DNA of 64,000 nucleotides from UBA1930 sp943368475 (GTDB lineage Bacteria > Bacteroidota > Bacteroidia > Chitinophagales > Chitinophagaceae). The notes under the pieces are model-generated. The model saw only the letters and a program-made list of their open reading frames with translations. It did no database searches and had not been told where the DNA came from. Positions 1 through 8,502 of this stretch are shown piece after piece. Both the position numbers and the translations under genes were made by a program. Location: the NCBI GenBank assembly GCA_943368475.1, contig CALRLF020000013.1, positions 1-64,000 of the forward strand, in the 5' to 3' direction. The number at the start of each line of letters is the position of its first letter. Within the stretch, counting starts at the first letter, position 1.

Positions 1-83
1 GATAATTCTATAACTCTTGCTAATCCCTTTCTAAAAAGGCGATGATCATCAATTAAGCCAATTCTTATTTTTTCAGTGCTCAT
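1..83 (-). CDS. Response regulator, N-terminal fragment (cut by window edge)
   Basis: Reading the minus strand from the ATG at 83 gives MSTEKIRIGLIDDHRLFRKG and then LARVIEL before the window ends. The short beta strand, the acidic pair DDH and the following RKGL helix are the typical opening of a CheY-like receiver domain, and the spacing is that of NarL/LuxR-type response regulators. Only 27 codons are present, so the phospho-acceptor Asp and any output domain are outside the window. It is transcribed away from the rest of the window. The receiver call is good; the NarL/LuxR subfamily is inferred from the IDDH-RKG pattern only. Confidence 0.75.
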   Translation of the reverse strand, partial: MSTEKIRIGLIDDHRLFRKGLARVIEL

Positions 84-92
84 GTTTCGCTA

Positions 93-164
93 TTACGCAA
101 CAAATATACGTAATTAAGCAACACCAATTCATTTTTTATTTAAAAAAAATACGTTTTTGCGTAA
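93..164. promoter_or_regulatory. Paired dyads upstream of the response regulator
   Basis: TTACGCAA (93-100) and its exact reverse complement TTGCGTAA (157-164) face each other. Each is part of a smaller dyad: TTACG-N11-CGTAA at 93-113 and TACG-N6-CGTA at 150-163. They start 10 bases upstream of the response-regulator ATG, so autoregulation is possible. The symmetry is seen directly; binding is inferred. Confidence 0.35.
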
Positions 165-256
165 ATTTCATGATTATTTCCTTTCTAGCAATTTCTTCTC
201 TTCAGCCATTCTGAGCTAGCCAGAGACATTTTCCCAGCTCATCGTAGTTTCTCACT

Positions 257-280
257 GAGCGTAAGGCTCTGCCTACGCTC
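257..280. other. Imperfect GC-rich hairpin in the divergent intergenic region
   Basis: GAGCGTAAGGC at 257-267 pairs with GCCTACGCTC at 271-280, apart from one bulged base. It lies between two divergent genes, so it is not at the 3' end of either and is unlikely to be a simple terminator. Nothing else recognisable was seen in 165-376. Confidence 0.3.
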
Positions 281-376
281 GTTTATTTTGGCTGTTATCC
301 TATCTTGCTTCAAACAACAAATAAACCCAGTTAAACAGTTAGCTTTGAAGAGTAGAGTAACTAAAGTTTAATTTTT

Positions 377-835
377 ATGAGCAATACACTCCATAAAAAC
401 GAAAGTTTTGAAGCGAAACAACTTGGCTTTATTAATATTGTTACAGGAGCTTTCTTTACGCTATGTGCCTTGTTTGTATTTATTTTTTTTCGTTTAGGAT
501 TTATTACCATTCTAGCCATACTTAGTCTATCAGCAGCTGCTTTTGCTGCATTTAAAAGTGGAAAATCTCAAAAAGTTAGTTTTAAAATAAATGCAGAAGG
601 TATATTTTATTTTGATAAACGTATCACCAATTGGAGCAACTATAAACGCAGTTATTTCAAAAGAGAAATTGGAGGAATTAGTGGAATGAGTGAAGAAACT
701 TTTTTAAGTATAGAATACTATAAAGATGACGCCAATGGATTTTTTATTAAAAGAATAAAACTTGGAAATGAGGATAAAGATGAAACCGATATAATAGATG
801 CCATTGAGTTTTATTACAATGCAAGTAAAGAATAG
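377..835 (+). CDS. Small inner-membrane protein of unknown function
   Basis: A 152-residue protein whose ATG follows an A/T-rich leader. Two hydrophobic segments at about residues 19-40 and 42-60 form a helical hairpin. They are followed by a soluble C-terminal half of about 90 residues, rich in Tyr, Lys and Asp, with alternating beta-like stretches. The architecture resembles small bacterial PH-like membrane proteins, but I see no diagnostic motif, so this is only a suggestion. The NADH dehydrogenase gene starts 28 bases downstream on the same strand, so the two may be co-transcribed. Function not recognised. Confidence 0.7.
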   Translation: MSNTLHKNESFEAKQLGFINIVTGAFFTLCALFVFIFFRLGFITILAILSLSAAAFAAFKSGKSQKVSFKINAEGIFYFDKRITNWSNYKRSYFKREIGGISGMSEETFLSIEYYKDDANGFFIKRIKLGNEDKDETDIIDAIEFYYNASKE

Positions 836-863
836 AATTATATCAAATTATCAATAAAAAAGT

Positions 864-2114
864 ATGCAGCAAAAAGTAGTAATTATAGGAGGTGGTTTTG
901 CAGGAATACAACTGGCTAAACATTTAGATGAAAAGCTTTTTGATATTTTATTAATAGATAAAATTAACCATCATCAGTTTCAACCATTATTTTATCAGGT
1001 TGCCACTTCTCAAATAGAACCATCGAGTATTTCATTTCCGCTGCGTTACCTTTTTAAGCATCAAAAGAATATACAAATTCGATTGGCCGAAGTGCAGGCA
1101 ATACAAGCAGAACAAAAAATTATTGAAACTTCCATTGGAAATTTTGAATATGACACTTTAGTAATTGCTATGGGTTGTACAACCAATTTCTTTGGCAATC
1201 AAACTATTGAAAAATATGCATTCACTTTAAAATCTACTTACGATGCAATTCAAATAAGAAACCATATTCTTCAAACTTTTGAAGATATCATTTCTGCCTC
1301 AGCAGAAGCAAAAGAAGGTTTAATGAATTTAGTAATTGTTGGTGCAGGACCCACTGGCGTTGAATTAGCAGGTTCTTTTGCCGAGATAAAAGCATTTATT
1401 CTGCCAAAAGATTATCCTAAAATAGATTTCAGCCAATTTAATATTACTTTAGTAGAAGGCAGTAAATATACGCTAAGCAATATGAGTGAAAATGCCAGAA
1501 CAGCGTCGGAAGCATATTTATTAAAAATGGGGGTTCACTTAAAAAAAGAAGTTTTTGTACAAAATTATGATGGAGAAATATTAACCTTAAGTAATAACGA
1601 AACCATTAAAAGCAAAACAGTTATTTGGGCAGCTGGAGTTACAGGAAATTCAATTGATGGTTTGCCAAATGAATCATTGGTACGTGGTAATAGAATTAAA
1701 GTAGATAGAACCAGTAAAGTAACTGGTTGTGAAAATATTTATGCCATTGGAGATATCAGTTATATGGAAACTCCTTTGTATGCAAAAGGACATCCGCAAG
1801 TAGCAAATGTGGCTATCAATCAGGCTAAATTATTGGCTAAAAACTTAAAAGCAATGGCCAATCAAAAAGCAACTGAAATATATGAATATAAAGATTTAGG
1901 TTCTATGGCTACTATTGGCAGAAACAAGGCTGTTGTAGATGTTGGTTCAATAAAACTCAAAGGTTATTTTGCTTGGTTAATATGGATGTTCTTGCATTTA
2001 ATGCTTATTTTAAGTGTAAAAAACAAGTTGATTATTTTTATAAACTGGGCTTGGGCTTATATAAGCAAAAACACTTCTTTACGATTAATACTTAAGAATA
2101 ATAATAAAGCTTAA
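864..2114 (+). CDS. ndh: Type II NADH dehydrogenase (NAD(P)/FAD-dependent oxidoreductase)
   Basis: A 416-residue protein, the usual length for NDH-2, which passes electrons from NADH to quinone at the inner face of the cytoplasmic membrane without pumping protons. The FAD-binding Rossmann motif GGGFAG is at about residues 9-14. A second dinucleotide-binding motif GAGPTG, for NADH, is at about 160. The conserved YAIGD motif that contacts FAD is near 294. A hydrophobic, Trp-rich tail at about 365-400 fits the C-terminal membrane anchor of this family. The gene is complete. A strong hairpin terminator follows at 2161-2195. A related ferredoxin-type reductase is less likely given the tail. Confidence 0.92.
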   Translation: MQQKVVIIGGGFAGIQLAKHLDEKLFDILLIDKINHHQFQPLFYQVATSQIEPSSISFPLRYLFKHQKNIQIRLAEVQAIQAEQKIIETSIGNFEYDTLVIAMGCTTNFFGNQTIEKYAFTLKSTYDAIQIRNHILQTFEDIISASAEAKEGLMNLVIVGAGPTGVELAGSFAEIKAFILPKDYPKIDFSQFNITLVEGSKYTLSNMSENARTASEAYLLKMGVHLKKEVFVQNYDGEILTLSNNETIKSKTVIWAAGVTGNSIDGLPNESLVRGNRIKVDRTSKVTGCENIYAIGDISYMETPLYAKGHPQVANVAINQAKLLAKNLKAMANQKATEIYEYKDLGSMATIGRNKAVVDVGSIKLKGYFAWLIWMFLHLMLILSVKNKLIIFINWAWAYISKNTSLRLILKNNNKA

Positions 2115-2160
2115 TTAAATAATAAACTAAATAGTGCTATCCAAAATATTTATTGGTATT

Positions 2161-2195
2161 ATTCTATCGGTTGGCATATCACCAACCGATAGAAT
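2161..2195. terminator. Bidirectional hairpin terminator between ndh and the converging small gene
   Basis: ATTCTATCGGTTGG (2161-2174) is followed by a 7-base loop and its perfect complement CCAACCGATAGAAT (2182-2195). It sits between two convergent genes (ends at 2114 and 2222), as expected for a shared terminator. The flanks are A/T-rich, but there is no long T run. Confidence 0.7.
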
Positions 2196-2221
2196 TCGTT
2201 CTATTGACTTTACCAATCAAA

Positions 2222-2497
2222 TTACTTTTTCTTAGCAGGTACAGCAACTTTTTTCACTACTTTTTTTGCTACCACAGCTTTCTTAGGGGCTGCTGCTTTT
2301 TTTGCTGAAACCTCCTTTTTTTCAGGCTCTACAACTTTTACATCAGCTACTTTTTCTTTTGGCTGTTTGGCAGTTTCAGTTGAACTCATTTTGATGAGTA
2401 TTTCAATTTCTTCTAGCATTTTTTTGTACTCTTTAATTGGCAATACAACAAACTGTTTTTTTCCTTTTTTATTGGTAATGTACTGTGCGTGGCTCAT
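2222..2497 (-). CDS. Small protein: antitoxin-like head with a Lys/Ala/Pro histone-H1-like tail
   Basis: A 91-residue protein from ATG at 2497. Residues 1-35 (QYITNKKGKKQFVVLPIKEY, then a short helix) resemble the N-terminal part of Phd/YefM- or RelB-like antitoxins, which often open with a beta strand and a VLPxxEY motif. From about residue 45 the chain is low-complexity and basic, and the last 30 residues are Lys, Ala, Val and Pro repeats like bacterial histone-H1-like proteins. No toxin gene adjoins it: both neighbours point elsewhere. DNA binding through the tail is plausible but inferred, and the family of the head is uncertain. Confidence 0.75.
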   Translation of the reverse strand: MSHAQYITNKKGKKQFVVLPIKEYKKMLEEIEILIKMSSTETAKQPKEKVADVKVVEPEKKEVSAKKAAAPKKAVVAKKVVKKVAVPAKKK

Positions 2498-2646
2498 ATA
2501 TTTTATTTAGTCGATGAAGTTACATATTCCTGCTATCAATACTCAGCTTAGATCATTTTTCTAAAAATATTTAACATTGAAAATACCCTATTCTACGTAG
2601 AAGAATACTGCCTGCTTCAAATTAGATTTGATATTTAAATTCGCTT

Positions 2647-5367
2647 ATGAAAGCAATCCTGTTTATCTGCCTTACATTCATCAGTTTCAACTGCATAGCA
2701 CAGTACAAGGAAACATTGCAAACAATAAATCCAAAACAAATTATTGGTTCTACTACGCCAATAATTATCGACAAAAAAAGAAATTATTATCAACTAAATG
2801 CAAATAGTGGTTCAACAAAAATGTTGTTAGATTGGATGGTAAAATCAAATCAAACTGATGGTATAATTTACAACGGCTATGAGCCATTTCATAATAAAAG
2901 TGGTAATACTGTTGTACAAATTTTAAAGCAAAACAAGGTTGATAAAATGGTTGTTACCAATATTGAGCAAAAGAAAAAGAAAGTAATAAAACTTTCAGAA
3001 AAAATAGATTATCCAAATGTAAATACGATAACAGAAAATGGTTCTGCCTTATTTACTATTACAGAAATTGTAAACCTTTCAACAGGAAAAATAATTAAAC
3101 TAAACTTTACCAATAAAAAATTAATTGGATTAACAAGCGATTTAAAAAATGGTGTTTTTTGGGAAGGAGATTGGGACAACAGAACCTACAGTATTCTGAA
3201 TATTACTACAGGTAAATTGGTACATAAAATTAATGATACTTACTCGAATGCCTTTTGTTTAAATGACTGGTTGGTACTGCAAAAAACAAATGCTTCTACT
3301 GGTTTTAAAGACATAGAAGCTATAAACATAAATACTCTAAAAACAATAAAATTTCCTTTAAAAACTGAAACAAGCTCAATGAGCTACTCCACTTTAAATA
3401 ATAATTGTTGCTACTTCGAATACAAGGCTACAAATTCTACAATAAATAAAATACTGTGGGATTGTTCAAACAACAAAGCCTTCGATTTAAAGATCATTCC
3501 CGAAGAATATTTAAAAGGCAACGTTTACGAAATGGCCATTGGAACTAAGAATACTATATACAACTTTTTTTCTAAAGATTCTCTATATGCAACTATTTCG
3601 GGGCTACGTAAAATTGACTATTCAACTGGAAAAATAGTACAGGAATGGAGATGGAGTAACCACTATTCCTATTTTCATTATCCGATTTATGTGAAAGTAT
3701 CGAATCTTGTGAATTTGTATAAAGAAGAAATGCATGGCAACCCATTTAACAGTTTATCCAACTACACCAATAACGCTTCCAGTTATGATGTTACTATTAG
3801 TAACAATAAAGAAAGTGAAAAAAGAAAAAAGCTTTATCAAACAAGCTTACTCAGCAATGATGATCAACAAATTGAAGTTGAATATGGAAACATCAACAAA
3901 GATAATTTCAAAGACTTGCTTATTAAAAATAATAAAACCGAAGGCGTACATATTTTACTAAATGATGGCTTCAATAATTTTACAAAAAAGATAACGCTAC
4001 TACCAAACTTTAGCCAATATGGTTTTAATAAAATTTTCTTAAAAGACATTAATAAAGACAATGTTGATGAGATTCTTTTAATAGAATATTCAAGTGGTGG
4101 AGATCTAAATAAAATTGGAATTTTTTCTACTGCCGATGTAACAAAAGGCTTTCAATACAGTGAAGTAAAAAAAGATTTATTAAATGAATTTATGGATCAT
4201 TACAATATAAGTCTGGAATCCTTTCCCTACTACAAAACAAATGGGGCTGATTTCGACAATGATGGCGTTATTGATAATATAAACATTAATCAAGAATCGG
4301 TTATCATTCCCAACTTGCCCAAACAGTCTGTTGAAATACAGAAGAAAATCAACAATAAAGAAGCTAAGGTAATGACCTCTTTATGCTTTACATTTCACCA
4401 AACTGTACACAGCGTATTCATAGATGATTTTGATAAAGATGGCAATACAGATTTTTTGGTCACAGTAAAATCAGATCCAGGATATCCTTATAAAAACTGG
4501 CCCCATTTTAGAGATTACTATTCTTACATTTTTTTCAACAAAAAAAATGGGCAAGAATTTGACGTACAGCAACTGCAATCTGGATTAATGAATATTGATA
4601 CCATGCGTATTAACAACCAACTTACTTATGTAGGTCGATCGACAAAAGACTTATTTGCGTTCACATGTACAACAGACAAACAAATTAAACAAGATACTAT
4701 TGTAAGCAATATTGTAAGAAGCAACTATAACTATAATGCGTTTGTAGATTTAAACAATGATGGCTACAAAGAACTAACCAATATTTGTTATAACCCTGAT
4801 CTTGCAGAAGGTTATCCAAACAGCGTAAATATAACGGTGTATGAACCTTTAAAAACAAACACAAAAATTGGATATGTTGGTTTATGCATAGATGAAAGAA
4901 AAGAATATATTGAAAAAGAAGAGGCAAAAACAAAAGCCGCTAGAGCAAAAGCTCAGGAAGAATATGATAGAATAAACCCTAAAAAACAAACCACTACAAC
5001 AAGTACAGGCAGTGGCAGTAAAAAAGAAACAACAAGCACAGCCACAAAAGAACCTGAAATTGATTATTCTAAATTAAGCAAAGGATTGGGCGTATTTTCA
5101 GGTGTAAGCAGCTCAGGTTTACGTATAGAAGTTGAAGCAACAGTTTGGTATAAAAATGTACAAACCAAAGGCATGTTGGGCTTTAAATACAAAGAGGTTT
5201 ACAAAGCAGAATGCATAAGATTCAGGTATCCTACAAATTCAAAAACTTGGTATTCACTTTCTGGTTCGGATTGTATTTATAAATGTCAAAATAGAAGCAT
5301 GACATTTTCAAAATGCATATCGATACAAGGTATGGAGTTTGCAATTGGAGAACCTACCATCTACTAA
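2647..5367 (+). CDS. Large secreted FG-GAP/VCBS-repeat protein of unknown function
   Basis: A 906-residue protein with a clear signal peptide (hydrophobic residues 3-17, cleavage after CIAQ at about 19). The N-terminal half is beta-rich and looks like a propeller. From about residue 415 there are repeated Asp-rich calcium-loop motifs of FG-GAP/VCBS type: NINKDNFKDLL, DINKDNVDEIL, DFDNDGVIDN, DFDKDGNTDFL and DLNNDGYKEL. A Lys/Glu-rich stretch and a Thr/Ser-rich linker (about 755-805) lead to a C-terminal module of about 100 residues with three Cys. No catalytic motif or type IX sorting domain was recognised. It stands alone between terminators. Likely periplasmic or surface; role unknown. Confidence 0.8.
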   Translation: MKAILFICLTFISFNCIAQYKETLQTINPKQIIGSTTPIIIDKKRNYYQLNANSGSTKMLLDWMVKSNQTDGIIYNGYEPFHNKSGNTVVQILKQNKVDKMVVTNIEQKKKKVIKLSEKIDYPNVNTITENGSALFTITEIVNLSTGKIIKLNFTNKKLIGLTSDLKNGVFWEGDWDNRTYSILNITTGKLVHKINDTYSNAFCLNDWLVLQKTNASTGFKDIEAININTLKTIKFPLKTETSSMSYSTLNNNCCYFEYKATNSTINKILWDCSNNKAFDLKIIPEEYLKGNVYEMAIGTKNTIYNFFSKDSLYATISGLRKIDYSTGKIVQEWRWSNHYSYFHYPIYVKVSNLVNLYKEEMHGNPFNSLSNYTNNASSYDVTISNNKESEKRKKLYQTSLLSNDDQQIEVEYGNINKDNFKDLLIKNNKTEGVHILLNDGFNNFTKKITLLPNFSQYGFNKIFLKDINKDNVDEILLIEYSSGGDLNKIGIFSTADVTKGFQYSEVKKDLLNEFMDHYNISLESFPYYKTNGADFDNDGVIDNININQESVIIPNLPKQSVEIQKKINNKEAKVMTSLCFTFHQTVHSVFIDDFDKDGNTDFLVTVKSDPGYPYKNWPHFRDYYSYIFFNKKNGQEFDVQQLQSGLMNIDTMRINNQLTYVGRSTKDLFAFTCTTDKQIKQDTIVSNIVRSNYNYNAFVDLNNDGYKELTNICYNPDLAEGYPNSVNITVYEPLKTNTKIGYVGLCIDERKEYIEKEEAKTKAARAKAQEEYDRINPKKQTTTTSTGSGSKKETTSTATKEPEIDYSKLSKGLGVFSGVSSSGLRIEVEATVWYKNVQTKGMLGFKYKEVYKAECIRFRYPTNSKTWYSLSGSDCIYKCQNRSMTFSKCISIQGMEFAIGEPTIY

Positions 5368-5434
5368 ATATTTTATCTGCAACACACAATGCATAAATGT
5401 GTTGAGTAGTAAAAAAAGGTTTTCTTTGTACTAT

Positions 5435-6265
5435 ATGGCTTTACAAATTTGTTCACTTAATTCGGGCAGTAATGGCAATTGCTATTATGTAGGCAATGCT
5501 ACTGAAGCTGTATTAATTGATGCTGGCATTTCTTGTAAAGAAATTGAATTAAGAATGCAGCAAGTGGGGCTTAGTATGCAAACTGTGAAAGCCATTTTTA
5601 TTTCACACGAACACATCGATCATATTAAAGGAATTGCAACATTGGCCAATAAATACGATATGCCTGTTTACATGACCAATGCTACAGCAACGCATGCTCC
5701 AAAATCTATACAACCATTAATAAAAACTTTTTCTGCTAACCATACAGTAAGTATTGCACAATTACAAGTAACGCCTTTTGCTAAAAAACATGATGCCATA
5801 GACCCACATAGTTTTATTGTAAGCTATAACGGAATTACAGTTGGTATTTTTACAGATATTGGCATTGTATGCAATCAGCTAACACATTATTTTAAACAAT
5901 GCCATGCTGCATTTTTAGAAAGTAACTATGATGAAGTTTTGCTGGAAAATGGACGCTATCCAGCACACCTAAAAAAAAGAATTCGTGGTGGTGAAGGGCA
6001 TTTATCGAACAGGCAAGCAGCCAATTTATTTAAAGAATATCGTCCACCCTTTATGACGCATCTTTTATTATCTCATTTATCACAGGAAAATAATACACCG
6101 CAACTAGCTGAGGCTGCATTTGCACCACATGCTAATAAAACAAACATTGTTGTTGCTAGCAGGCATCAGGCATCAGCAGTTTATACAATTAGCTCTAACC
6201 AACCAATAGAAACACATTTTGCAAAGCAAAATATAAAAGCAAAGCAATTGGCTTTATTCTCATAG
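5435..6265 (+). CDS. MBL-fold metallohydrolase, WalJ/YycJ type
   Basis: A 276-residue protein. I chose the ATG at 5435 rather than an upstream in-frame start at 5339 because the family's conserved opening, LQICSLNSGSNGNCYYVG, begins there and the upstream 32 residues look like non-coding leader. The metal-binding motif HEHIDH (residues 58-63) is intact, with further family signatures: the Asp in FTDIG, ESNYD and LSHLSQENN. Family members are cytoplasmic beta-lactamase-fold enzymes, probably 5'-exonuclease-like, of about 260 residues. The gene is independent of its neighbours. Function is assigned from family only. Confidence 0.9.
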   Translation: MALQICSLNSGSNGNCYYVGNATEAVLIDAGISCKEIELRMQQVGLSMQTVKAIFISHEHIDHIKGIATLANKYDMPVYMTNATATHAPKSIQPLIKTFSANHTVSIAQLQVTPFAKKHDAIDPHSFIVSYNGITVGIFTDIGIVCNQLTHYFKQCHAAFLESNYDEVLLENGRYPAHLKKRIRGGEGHLSNRQAANLFKEYRPPFMTHLLLSHLSQENNTPQLAEAAFAPHANKTNIVVASRHQASAVYTISSNQPIETHFAKQNIKAKQLALFS

Positions 6266-6372
6266 GTTACATTAATAATAATATATAGAACCTATCTGTT
6301 TTATATAGTTAAAAGACTCATCTACTTTACAATTTAATCTATTTCCATAACTTCACATTTACCAATCAGCTC

Positions 6373-6570
6373 ATGGAAAATTTTCTTTTATTATTAATTG
6401 TACTTTTTATTGTTTGTTTATATACCTTATTGGCTAATTGGTTTTTAAAGAAATCAATTTCCTCAACAAAAAAAAGATATATTATTTCTACAATTGCAGG
6501 TGTTATTTTAACTGCAATTACCTGCTTTTTATTTGCACTTTACCTTATCTCAAAAATAGGAGGCTGTTAA
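6373..6570 (+). CDS. Small two-helix membrane protein
   Basis: A 65-residue protein with two hydrophobic helices at about residues 3-25 and 38-60, joined by a basic loop (KKSISSTKKR), so the loop should be cytoplasmic. It ends three bases before the ATG of the PhyH-type oxygenase at 6574, and its last codons carry that gene's AGGAGG ribosome site, so the two are translated from one message. Family not recognised. A real gene is supported by the tight coupling and by the clear start and composition, but it is short. Confidence 0.6.
   Translation: MENFLLLLIVLFIVCLYTLLANWFLKKSISSTKKRYIISTIAGVILTAITCFLFALYLISKIGGC
6558..6563 (+). promoter_or_regulatory. Canonical AGGAGG ribosome-binding site inside the end of the small membrane gene
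   Basis: AGGAGG lies 10 bases upstream of the ATG at 6574. Nearly all other starts in this window have only A/T-rich leaders, so a full Shine-Dalgarno sequence here is unusual and fixes the start of the downstream gene. Confidence 0.6.
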
Positions 6571-6573
6571 ACT

Positions 6574-7452
6574 ATGCATTCATTAAATCAACTGCTTTTA
6601 ACAACAGAACAAAAAAATCAATTTCAAAACTTAGGATTTTTAAAAATTCCTAATTCAGTGAACGCAGCAACATTAGAACAACTTAGAACATCTGTAGATT
6701 TTTATAGCAATTCAACACCTGCGAATGATAACATTGCCTTAGTAACAGGTATCAATCAACAAGAGTATGTAGTTGGTATTCAGCATTTATGTAAAATACC
6801 TGAAACTCCTTTTTTAGCATTATTGGGCAGCCCTTTAGTTTTGTCGATTGCACAACAAATTTGTGGTAATGATTTTTTTCCAATTCAGGAGTTTGCAGTT
6901 ATTAAAACACTAGGCGATAATAGCATGGTAGAATGGCACCAAGATGTAGTTAATAAATTGAAAGGGCACACCTTCATGATGGGCATTTACTTAGATGAAG
7001 CCAACGATGCCAATGGTGCATTACGTGTTATTTCTGCCAGCCACAAAAGTGAGTTACCCATTTGCGAACTTAAGAAACTACCATACGAAACAATTGAAAT
7101 GCAGGCTGGTGATATTTTGATTCACGATTTAATGCTTGCTCACAGCTCGGGCATGCTTACACAGTTTGCTAAGCGAAGGGTCATTTATTTTGAATTTATG
7201 AGTAGCAACCAAGCTAAAAACGAGCAGATTTATACTAATGAAATGATTGAAAAAAGAACAGCTTTGATACCATTAGCAATCAATGCTTACAAAAGATCAA
7301 ACAACACTAATGAAGCTTTTAACTGGCAACACCCAAACAAAGAAAGCTATTATAACAATGGAGATGTGTTAGAAACAATAGAAACTATATATACCACTCA
7401 TTTAAAAGTTAAACCTGCCAATTACTGTTTCGATTTTGCCAATAATCAATAG
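6574..7452 (+). CDS. Phytanoyl-CoA dioxygenase (PhyH) family Fe(II)/2-oxoglutarate oxygenase
   Basis: A 292-residue cytoplasmic protein. The iron-binding facial triad of the PhyH family is visible: H122 and D124 in WHQD, and a distal His at about 190 in LAHSS, followed by R201/R202 for the 2-oxoglutarate carboxylate. LIHDLMLAHSS and the GALRVISASHK stretch match family landmarks. The substrate cannot be told; relatives hydroxylate lipids, amino acids or small metabolites. It is coupled to the upstream 65-residue membrane protein and ends four bases before the converging GH43-like gene, with no hairpin between them. Confidence 0.85.
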   Translation: MHSLNQLLLTTEQKNQFQNLGFLKIPNSVNAATLEQLRTSVDFYSNSTPANDNIALVTGINQQEYVVGIQHLCKIPETPFLALLGSPLVLSIAQQICGNDFFPIQEFAVIKTLGDNSMVEWHQDVVNKLKGHTFMMGIYLDEANDANGALRVISASHKSELPICELKKLPYETIEMQAGDILIHDLMLAHSSGMLTQFAKRRVIYFEFMSSNQAKNEQIYTNEMIEKRTALIPLAINAYKRSNNTNEAFNWQHPNKESYYNNGDVLETIETIYTTHLKVKPANYCFDFANNQ

Positions 7453-7456
7453 CAAA

Positions 7457-8392
7457 TTACTTACCAAAGAATTGTTCAAACTCTTGCTTAGTGATTGTAA
7501 AAACAGTACCATGACGTATGCCCTTTGGCAAACTGATTTTATTCGAAATATCTGTCCAGTTTTTTAAATCAACAGATGAAACTGCACCATAAATATGATT
7601 GCGGTATTTATCAAAAAAAACAATCCACCCCGCTCCTACTTTTATAGCTGTTGGACCTTCTGCCCAATAATTGCCAGTAATAGGTTTAGATGGTTTAGAA
7701 AATCCCTTGGTCAATTTTCTACTCGTTGCAATTTTAATATTTTTTTCCGGCTTTGGACTAATGGTTTCATCTTTTAAAAACATAATAAACTTCCGCTTTC
7801 CAGCTGCAACAATACTTGCGTCAATAATATTGAACCCTTTATTATACAGGAGCTTTGTTTTTGAAAATGTTTTAAAATCTTTAGTAGTAATGTAATACAA
7901 TCGGTGATTATATCCACTTTCCAAAGTATCTCTTTTACCATATTTTCCAGCAATTGTGGTTGCCCAGTAAATCATATATTCTTTTCTTCTGTCATCATAC
8001 GTAATTTCTGGAGCCCATGTATTACGTGCAGAATCTTCATGCATCATTACAGGAATAAATTGTTGTTCACTCCAATGCACCAAATCTTTAGACGATGCAT
8101 AACCAATACCCCTATCTTTCCAACTCACTGTCCACACCATGTGAAATAAGCCATCAGCTGCTCGTACGATACAAGGGTCTCTCATTAGTTTATCATTGGC
8201 AACTGTTGGCTTTAAAAACGAGCTATCATTGTTTAAAGCAGTGTATTTATAGCCATCTAAACTATAAGCCAAATGCAACCCATCTTTACTATTACCTTTA
8301 AAATAACAAAACATATACACTTTACCGGTATCGTTTTGTGCAAATAATAAACTACTTAATAGTATTAAATAAATGGTTCCTATTAATTTCAT
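7457..8392 (-). CDS. Secreted GH43-like five-bladed propeller glycosidase
   Basis: A 311-residue protein with signal peptide (cleavage after LLFAQ, residue 19). Its propeller motifs are those of the GH43/furanosidase superfamily: RDPCIV with the putative catalytic base D72, WAPEITYD near 117, IIDASIV with an Asp that would tune pKa, and WAEGPTAI with the candidate acid Glu. The length fits a single catalytic domain. It is the last gene of a minus-strand set with BNR-4 and GH105, 110 bases after the BNR gene. Substrate is inferred to be an arabinose- or galactose-type side chain of pectin; the subfamily is uncertain. It may also act on products specific to the neighbouring BNR enzyme. Confidence 0.82.
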   Translation of the reverse strand: MKLIGTIYLILLSSLLFAQNDTGKVYMFCYFKGNSKDGLHLAYSLDGYKYTALNNDSSFLKPTVANDKLMRDPCIVRAADGLFHMVWTVSWKDRGIGYASSKDLVHWSEQQFIPVMMHEDSARNTWAPEITYDDRRKEYMIYWATTIAGKYGKRDTLESGYNHRLYYITTKDFKTFSKTKLLYNKGFNIIDASIVAAGKRKFIMFLKDETISPKPEKNIKIATSRKLTKGFSKPSKPITGNYWAEGPTAIKVGAGWIVFFDKYRNHIYGAVSSVDLKNWTDISNKISLPKGIRHGTVFTITKQEFEQFFGK

Positions 8393-8502
8393 TTTTTCTT
8401 TTTTTGATACCAGCTTTAGTAAATAAATTTAGCTGCAATTACGTTGTTGTAAATCCTGCTAAACGGCAGGGCACTCTTCGGCAACATAACTTTACTGAAT
8501 AT

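Noticed and set aside
2222..2497. Toxin-antitoxin pair
   Set aside because: No second small gene in operon order is present; only the antitoxin-like head is visible.
4697..4933. Minus-strand reading frame inside the FG-GAP gene
   Set aside because: A shadow of the real gene on the opposite strand; composition is unlike a protein.
5339..5434. Longer N-terminus for the WalJ-type hydrolase
   Set aside because: It overlaps the end of the preceding gene, lacks similarity to the family, and the conserved start lies at 5435.
8453..8458. A single CAGGAT (minus strand) upstream of the GH43-like gene at 7457-8392
   Set aside because: There is no second half site 10 bp away, so it is a lone hexamer expected by chance and was not counted with the five tandem sites.
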